11,931 bases of DNA from an uncultured Clostridia bacterium (GTDB lineage: Bacteria > Bacillota > Clostridia > Oscillospirales > Acutalibacteraceae), in NCBI GenBank assembly GCA_947623215.1, contig CANQGN010000029.1:1-11931 (forward strand). Reading direction: 5' to 3'. Below are positions 7,501 through 11,931 of this stretch, piece by piece. Below the pieces are notes generated by a model. That model was not told the origin of the DNA. It did not search any database and saw nothing but the letters and a program-made list of their open reading frames with translations. Made by a program: the position numbers and the translations under genes. Positions within the stretch are counted from its first letter, which is position 1. Every line of letters begins with the position of its first letter.

Positions 7501-10065
7501 GTGAATGCGGAAATTATTTCGGTCGGGGCGGAGCTCATCGCCGGCGACGTAAGCAATACCAACGCCTCCTATTTATCGCAGCAGCTGGCGAAAATCGGCA
7601 TTCAGGTGACCCGCCAAACGGCGGTAGACGACAAACCGGAGAGCATTACCGAGGCGCTGGCCGCCGCCGTGGCCCGCAGCCCGGTCATTCTGTTTACCGG
7701 CGGGCTTGGCCCCACGGCGGACGATATGACCAAAGAGGTGGTTTGCGCCGCCGTTGGTATGGAGCTGGTAGAGCACCCCGAGAGCATGAAGCGCTTAACC
7801 CGCGCCTTTGCCGCCAAAGACCAGCCCATGCCCCCGGCCAACCGCAAGCAGGCGCTCTTTCCCGCCGGGGCGGTGGTGTTCCCTAACCCCGTGGGCACGG
7901 CGGACGGCTGCGCCATAGAATCCGGCAACCAGTGCATTGTTATGCTGCCCGGCCCCCCGCGCGAGCTGCGGGCGATGTTTGAAAATTCGGTAGAAGACTA
8001 CCTGCAAACCAAAACCGACTCTACCGTGGTCAGCCGCACCTTAAAGGTCTTCGGCATGGGCGAGTCTAAGGTAGCGGAGCAGCTGGGCGATCTGCTTGCC
8101 GGCGACGACCCCCGGGTGGCCACCTATTTGGGGCAGGGCGACTTGCGCATCAAAATCACCAGCGTGGGGCAGGACCGGGCGGCGTGCGAGCAACGCTGTC
8201 GTATGCGCGAGGCAGAAATTGCAGCCCGCCTTGGCAGCTGCGTTTACGCGGCAGAAAACGTCACCTTACAGCAAACGGTGGTGTCGCTTTTAAAAAAAGC
8301 CGGCAAACGCATTGCCACGGCAGAGTCTTGCACCGCCGGTATGCTCTCTGAAATGCTTACCGATGTTTCCGGCGCGTCGGAAGTATTTGAATTCGGCGTT
8401 TCGGCCTATGCCAACCGGGTGAAGCACGAGGTGCTGGGCGTGCCCGACTCGCTGCTGAAAACCTACGGCGCGGTAAGCCCCCAGGTGGCGGAGGCCATGG
8501 CCAAAGGCGCGGCCCAAAAGGGCAAGGCAGACCTTGGCATTGGCATTACCGGCATGGCGGGGCCCACCGGCGGCAGCGAAGAAAAACCGGTGGGGCTGGT
8601 GTATATTTCATTATTTGACGGTACCCGCTGCTTTACCCGCCGGCTGCGCTGCAACCCCGACTCCCCGCGCGAGAAAATTCGCCTTTCGGCCGCCATGAAC
8701 GCGCTGGATATGGTGCGGCTTTATTTGCGGGAGGACCCGGCCTTTCTCGCCAAGGGGCAGTCGCCCGATCCTCTAAAAGCCCGCCGCCGCTGGTGGCAGA
8801 CCATTTTGCCCCAAAAGGGCGACTCCCCGGCGGAAATTACCCGCAAAATCATTATGATGATCTGCCTGCTGGTGTGCATTGGTTCGCTCATTTACATTGC
8901 CGACTACTACCTGCAAAGCTGGCTGGCCAAGCGCAATAATCAGGAAATCAGCGGCATTTTTCATCAGGAGATGAGCATAAACGAGCGCTTTAAAGCCCTG
9001 CTGGCCGTGAATCCCGACACGGTAGGCTGGCTAACGGTGCCCGGCACCCAGTGCGATAACCCGGTGGTAAAAACCACCAACAACGAAAAATATCTTGACA
9101 CCACCTTTGAAGGCAAAAAGAGCAAATACGGCACGCTGTTTGCCGACTCTAAAAACACCTTTACCGCCGAAGAGGGCCTTTCAGACAATACCGTGATTTA
9201 CGGCCACCACATGCGAGACGGTACCATGTTTGGCGAGCTCAAACGCCTGCGGGACTATGACTTTTACAAAAAGCACCCAACCGTACAGTTCACCTGGTTG
9301 TATGATACCGAAACGGTGGAGTGGAAAATCCTTTCCGTTTTCATTGTCAACACCGAAAAAGCAGACGCGGAAGATACGGTTTTCCCCTACCGCCACCTTG
9401 CCTTTACCACCGAGCAAAGCTTTTTGCAATACGTAGACGAATGCCGCCAGCGCTCGCTCATTAACACGGGGGTAGACGCGGTATACGGCGACAAGCTGCT
9501 TACCCTTTCTACCTGCACCTATGAGTTTGACGACGCCCGTTTAGTGGTGCTCGCCCGCCGGGTGCGCCCGGGCGAAGACCCGGCGGTAGACCTTACCAAA
9601 ACGTCAGAGAACGACGACCCGGTCTTTCCCAAAGCCTACTACAAAAAAACCGGTTCTTCCGGCCGCACCTCGGTGCGCTCTTACACCTACACTGCCTCCA
9701 AGCAGGCTTCCTCTAAGGCTGCTCCCTCTAAGGCTTCTTCCGCCGCCTCCAAGCCCCGTTCCTCTACCCCCACCTCCAGCATTGTGTGGTCCAACACCGG
9801 CAGCATAGACCCCAGTATGACTTCGATTAACGAAAATCCGTGGGATTCTAACTTCGACGGCCCATCGGTGGAGTCCCCGCCGGACTCGGAGTCGCCCCCG
9901 GTTTCTTCTCAGCCGCCGGAGTCGTCGGTTCCGAGCGATACGACTTCGGTAGCGCCGCCGCCGTCTGAGGCGGAACCCCCGGCTTCTTCTGCCGAAGAAT
10001 CGGCAGAATCGGTCGACTCCGCGCCGGGCGGCGGGGAAGACCAACCCGAAAGTAAAACGGCCTGA
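7501..10065 (+). CDS. cinA: CinA fused to a membrane-anchored class B-like sortase with a Ser/Pro-rich tail
   Basis: An 854-residue fusion. Residues 1-411 are a full-length CinA: a MoaB/MogA-like domain with TGGLGPTADD (66-75) and LPGPP (149-153), a linker domain, and the NMN deamidase domain with AESCTAG (274-280) and GITGMAGPTGG (348-358). CinA normally ends here. Instead a basic linker (412-449) leads to a transmembrane helix (450-471), then a class B-like sortase domain (about 485-690) with VGWL (508-511), YGHHM (His569), TLSTC (Cys672) and Arg680 as catalytic triad. Residues 701-854 are low-complexity, about one quarter Ser, with many Pro and Glu. The positive-inside linker puts CinA in the cytosol and the sortase outside. 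GTG 7501 follows AAGGAG at a nine-base spacing; thiI ends 21 bases upstream. No stop or credible internal start separates the halves. Both domain calls are firm; joint function is unknown. Confidence 0.93.
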   Translation: MNAEIISVGAELIAGDVSNTNASYLSQQLAKIGIQVTRQTAVDDKPESITEALAAAVARSPVILFTGGLGPTADDMTKEVVCAAVGMELVEHPESMKRLTRAFAAKDQPMPPANRKQALFPAGAVVFPNPVGTADGCAIESGNQCIVMLPGPPRELRAMFENSVEDYLQTKTDSTVVSRTLKVFGMGESKVAEQLGDLLAGDDPRVATYLGQGDLRIKITSVGQDRAACEQRCRMREAEIAARLGSCVYAAENVTLQQTVVSLLKKAGKRIATAESCTAGMLSEMLTDVSGASEVFEFGVSAYANRVKHEVLGVPDSLLKTYGAVSPQVAEAMAKGAAQKGKADLGIGITGMAGPTGGSEEKPVGLVYISLFDGTRCFTRRLRCNPDSPREKIRLSAAMNALDMVRLYLREDPAFLAKGQSPDPLKARRRWWQTILPQKGDSPAEITRKIIMMICLLVCIGSLIYIADYYLQSWLAKRNNQEISGIFHQEMSINERFKALLAVNPDTVGWLTVPGTQCDNPVVKTTNNEKYLDTTFEGKKSKYGTLFADSKNTFTAEEGLSDNTVIYGHHMRDGTMFGELKRLRDYDFYKKHPTVQFTWLYDTETVEWKILSVFIVNTEKADAEDTVFPYRHLAFTTEQSFLQYVDECRQRSLINTGVDAVYGDKLLTLSTCTYEFDDARLVVLARRVRPGEDPAVDLTKTSENDDPVFPKAYYKKTGSSGRTSVRSYTYTASKQASSKAAPSKASSAASKPRSSTPTSSIVWSNTGSIDPSMTSINENPWDSNFDGPSVESPPDSESPPVSSQPPESSVPSDTTSVAPPPSEAEPPASSAEESAESVDSAPGGGEDQPESKTA

Positions 10066-10097
10066 CCGGCCGAGCAAAAAGGACGGTAGTAACTGCC

Positions 10098-11075
10098 ATG
10101 CCACAAACAAACCAAACCGACCCCGCCCCCCTGCCGGAGACCACCGGCATTTCCGCCGGGGCGACGGATTCTCGCAAGCTCACCCCCAAAGAGCAGCGGC
10201 TGGTGCGCCGCACGGGGGTAAAGGCCCGCCGGCGGCGCCGCCGCCTTGCCACCCTGGCCATTGTGCTGCTGGTGGTGCTGCTGGCCGCCGTGCCGGGCTA
10301 CCGGCTGCTTTACCAGCCCTACCGCGCCGCCTCGTTTTACAAAAGCCTCAAAAATCTTTACGGTCAGCACGGGCAGGGCAGCCTGCCGGAGCAGTACAAT
10401 GAAGAGCTGGGCGCGCTGTATGACCTGAACGACGAGCTGACCGGCTGGCTGGTGGTGCCGGGCAGCGACTTAAGCCTGCCGGTGGTAAGCCCGGTGAAGC
10501 ACGACAGCGTGTATTACGTCAACCACCTGTTTGACGGTTCGGCCAACCCCTGCGGCACGCCCTACCTGCTGCAGGCGGTCGACCCCGCCGTTTCGCGTAC
10601 CAACACCGTTATTCACGGCGGCGAAGCGCTGTTTGGCAGCCTGACCGGCTACCGCTCGCTGGATTTTTACAAAAACGCGCCGCTGCTTTTTTTAGACACC
10701 CTGCAAGATGCCTACATATACAAGGTTTTTGCCGTTGCGCCCTGTGACGATACCGACGTGACTGAGTTTTCGCAAGGGCAGTTTGCCACGCCCACCGCCT
10801 TTTACAACTTTGTGGCGAGCATGGCCGACCGCTCGCTGATTGACACCGGCATTACGGTAGAGCAAGACGACCGCCTGCTCACCCTGCTGTGCGACGGCAA
10901 AGAGGGGCGGCTGGCCGTGGTGGCCCGCGCTCTGCGCGAGGGGGAGGACTACACGGTAGACGTAAGTATCGCCCGCCTGCGCGCCCCGGGCGACCCCCCG
11001 CCCGCCGTGGCGTTGTGGACCCCCACCGCCACCAGCGTTACCCCCACCGCTCCGGCGGCAACGTCGCAGCCGTAA
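10098..11075 (+). CDS. Degenerate class B sortase-like membrane protein, probable pseudoenzyme
   Basis: A 325-residue paralogue of the sortase half of the preceding gene. A polar N-terminus ends in six arginines (44-49), then a transmembrane helix (about 50-66) and an extracytoplasmic domain that aligns with the upstream sortase: TGWLVVPG, PVV, NTVIHGG, FGSL, LDFYK, SLIDTG, RLLTLLC and RLAVVAR. Key differences: the YGHHM stretch reads HGGEA, with four residues missing, so the catalytic His position is Gly175 and the nearby His173 sits where Tyr was. TLSTC reads TLLC (Cys265), one residue shorter, and the Cys-to-Arg271 distance is six instead of eight. A short Pro/Thr tail ends the protein. 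Start ATG 10098; AAAAAGGA lies 14 bases upstream, longer than ideal. The gap from the fusion gene is 32 bases, so same operon. Homology is clear; loss of activity is inferred. Confidence 0.85.
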   Translation: MPQTNQTDPAPLPETTGISAGATDSRKLTPKEQRLVRRTGVKARRRRRRLATLAIVLLVVLLAAVPGYRLLYQPYRAASFYKSLKNLYGQHGQGSLPEQYNEELGALYDLNDELTGWLVVPGSDLSLPVVSPVKHDSVYYVNHLFDGSANPCGTPYLLQAVDPAVSRTNTVIHGGEALFGSLTGYRSLDFYKNAPLLFLDTLQDAYIYKVFAVAPCDDTDVTEFSQGQFATPTAFYNFVASMADRSLIDTGITVEQDDRLLTLLCDGKEGRLAVVARALREGEDYTVDVSIARLRAPGDPPPAVALWTPTATSVTPTAPAATSQP

Positions 11076-11098
11076 GATAAGGGGAGGGAACCACCGCC

Positions 11099-11575
11099 GT
11101 GTCGTTAGCGTCCGTACAGGCGGCGCTGGCCCCTTTGGGGCTGGCCGACCGCGTGATTACCTTTGATTCTTCCAGCGCTACGGTAGCATTAGCCGCCCGG
11201 GCGCTGGGGGTTCCACCCGGGTGCATTGCCAAAAGTCTGGCCTTTCAAAAAAACGAAACCGAGTGGTTTTTGGTGCTCACCGCCGGGGACGCCCGCATTC
11301 ACAACGCCGCCTTTAAGGCCGCCTTCGGCTGCAAGGCCAAGCTGCTGTCCCCCGCGCTGGTAGAGCAAAAAACCGGCCACCCGGTGGGCGGGGTTTGCCC
11401 CTTTGCCCTGCGGGAGGCCGCTCCGGTTTATTTAGATGAATCCCTACGCGCCTACGCCACCCTTTACCCCGCCGCCGGTACCCCCAGCAGCGCCGTAAGG
11501 TTGAGTTTGGAAGAGTTAGAGGCCGCCTCCGGCGCGGTGGGCTACGTTTCGGTTACCCGCCCGCCGACCGCCTGA
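11099..11575 (+). CDS. ybaK: YbaK/EbsC-type aminoacyl-tRNA editing protein
   Basis: A 158-residue stand-alone editing domain of the YbaK/ProX superfamily. Members hydrolyse mischarged tRNA, classically Cys-tRNA(Pro); related ones clear Ala-tRNA(Pro). The core pattern is present: ATVALAARALGVPPGCIAKS with Lys45 at the position of the essential YbaK lysine, the FLVLTAGD strand, and GHPVGGVCPF in the substrate pocket, which is the family GxxxGG(V)xP motif. The length is usual. Start GTG 11099 has GGGGAGG (11081-11087) 11 bases upstream. It is last in the probable operon, 23 bases after the sortase-like gene, and is followed by a terminator. Which mischarged tRNA it edits cannot be read from the sequence. 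A link to cysteine metabolism through the upstream desulfurase is attractive but unproven. Confidence 0.9.
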   Translation: MSLASVQAALAPLGLADRVITFDSSSATVALAARALGVPPGCIAKSLAFQKNETEWFLVLTAGDARIHNAAFKAAFGCKAKLLSPALVEQKTGHPVGGVCPFALREAAPVYLDESLRAYATLYPAAGTPSSAVRLSLEELEAASGAVGYVSVTRPPTA

Positions 11576-11588
11576 CCAATAAACCAAA

Positions 11589-11660
11589 AAAATCCCCGCT
11601 TGGCCGGGTTCGCACGCAGCGCGTTTGCGGAACCAACAAGCGGGGATTTTATTTTGTTTT
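11589..11660. terminator. Bidirectional terminator between convergent ybaK-like gene and pheT
   Basis: AAAATCCCCGCTTG (11589-11602) is a perfect 14-base reverse complement of CAAGCGGGGATTTT (11637-11650). Within the loop GGTTC (11607-11611) and GAACC (11630-11634) pair again, making a tall hairpin. Runs of T after 11646 serve plus-strand transcripts, and the A-run at 11586-11592 serves minus-strand transcripts from pheT. The convergent gene arrangement fits shared use. Confidence 0.93.
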
Positions 11661-11679
11661 TTGCTTACAATGCGGCGGG

Positions 11680-11931
11680 TCAGCTGCGCAGCAGAGCGCC
11701 GGCTTTTTCTAAAGCGGCAATGATTTTGCTCATCACGGCGGCGCATTCCTCGTCGGTCAGGGTGTGGTCGTCTGCCTGTAAGGTAATGGAGTAAGCCAGG
11801 CTCTTTTGGTTGTTTTGCAGCTGGCTGCCCTCGTACACGTCAAACAGCTCGACCGAGCGCACCAGCTTGCTGTTGACCGAGCGAATGGCGGCCTCCAGCG
11901 CGGCGGCGGGGGTTTGGCGGGGGCAGGTGAG
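11680..11931 (-). CDS. pheT: Phenylalanine-tRNA ligase beta subunit, C-terminal fragment
   Basis: The last 83 residues of an open frame that runs off the right window edge on the minus strand; the gene's start is outside. The segment is the C-terminal anticodon-binding (FDX-ACB) domain of bacterial PheT, recognised by ALEAAIRSV, then VELFDVYEG, KSLAYSITLQ and the TLTDEE motif, ending with ALEKAGALLRS. PheT pairs with PheS to charge tRNA(Phe). The frame stays open to the edge, so this is truncation by the window and not a broken gene. It ends 19 bases from the bidirectional terminator it shares with the ybaK-like gene. A GTG in this frame at 11862 is internal and not a start. Confidence 0.95.
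   Translation of the reverse strand, partial: LTCPRQTPAAALEAAIRSVNSKLVRSVELFDVYEGSQLQNNQKSLAYSITLQADDHTLTDEECAAVMSKIIAALEKAGALLRS

Noticed and set aside
8695..8860. Internal start codons (Met399, Met404, Met452, Met453) as the true start of a separate sortase gene
   Set aside because: None has a convincing Shine-Dalgarno sequence at proper spacing, and the first two lie inside the last helix of CinA.
7501..10065. The CinA-sortase join as a sequencing or frameshift artefact
   Set aside because: Both halves are complete and in the same frame; the linker keeps normal codon use and sensible topology, with no homopolymer at the junction that would explain a false join. Resequencing would still be prudent.
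10131..10148. LPETTG near the N-terminus of the second sortase-like protein, resembling an LPXTG sorting motif
   Set aside because: It has an extra Thr, lies in the predicted cytoplasmic N-terminus before the membrane helix, and lacks the hydrophobic segment and basic tail of a C-terminal sorting signal.
9604..10370. Long minus-strand open frames opposite the sortase tail and the start of the next gene
   Set aside because: Arg/Gly-rich translations typical of antisense shadows of GC-rich, Ser/Pro-rich coding sequence; no start signals or domain features.

Overview
The window looks like chromosomal DNA of a spore-forming, fairly GC-rich member of the Clostridia (Oscillospiraceae-like). The reasons are a complete GerA-type germinant receptor operon, a DUF421/DUF4363 pair, class B-type sortases, strong AGGAGG-type ribosome binding sites with many GTG/TTG starts, and GC-rich coding DNA throughout. 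I see no phage, insertion sequence, CRISPR, rRNA or tRNA gene. The taxonomic guess is inference.

Layout. Positions 1-86 hold a palindromic, probably dispersed, non-coding repeat cut by the window edge. A bidirectional terminator follows at 127-179. Two translationally coupled minus-strand genes (187-1238) encode a small DUF4363 membrane-anchored protein and a DUF421 (YetF-type) membrane protein. Divergent from them, 1333-5061 on the plus strand is the germinant receptor operon gerAA-gerAB-gerAC, with 4-nt and 29-nt gene overlaps. A 109-nt gap (5062-5170) contains an inverted repeat and a near-consensus sigma-A promoter (TTGAAT-17-TATAAT). It starts a probable five-gene plus-strand operon: a NifS/IscS-type cysteine desulfurase, thiI, a cinA-sortase fusion, a second and degenerate sortase-like protein, and a YbaK-type tRNA editing protein. 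This run ends in a strong bidirectional hairpin (11589-11660), on the other side of which the 3' end of pheT arrives from the minus strand.

How the genes fit together. The desulfurase and ThiI form the known pair that moves cysteine sulfur to tRNA 4-thiouridine. CinA is an NMN deamidase/pyrophosphatase of NAD turnover. YbaK-type proteins clear mischarged tRNA, and pheT encodes an aminoacyl-tRNA synthetase subunit, so much of the right half is tRNA and cofactor housekeeping. Embedded in it is the oddest feature of the window. CinA continues without a stop, through a basic linker and one transmembrane helix, into a complete class B-like sortase domain and a Ser/Pro-rich tail. The next gene is a shorter sortase relative that lacks the catalytic His at the expected position. 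No sorting-signal substrate lies nearby. The left half is a spore membrane/germination neighbourhood.

A window-wide codon-context pattern also stands out: valine directly before Asp or Glu is nearly always GTA, although GTA is uncommon elsewhere.
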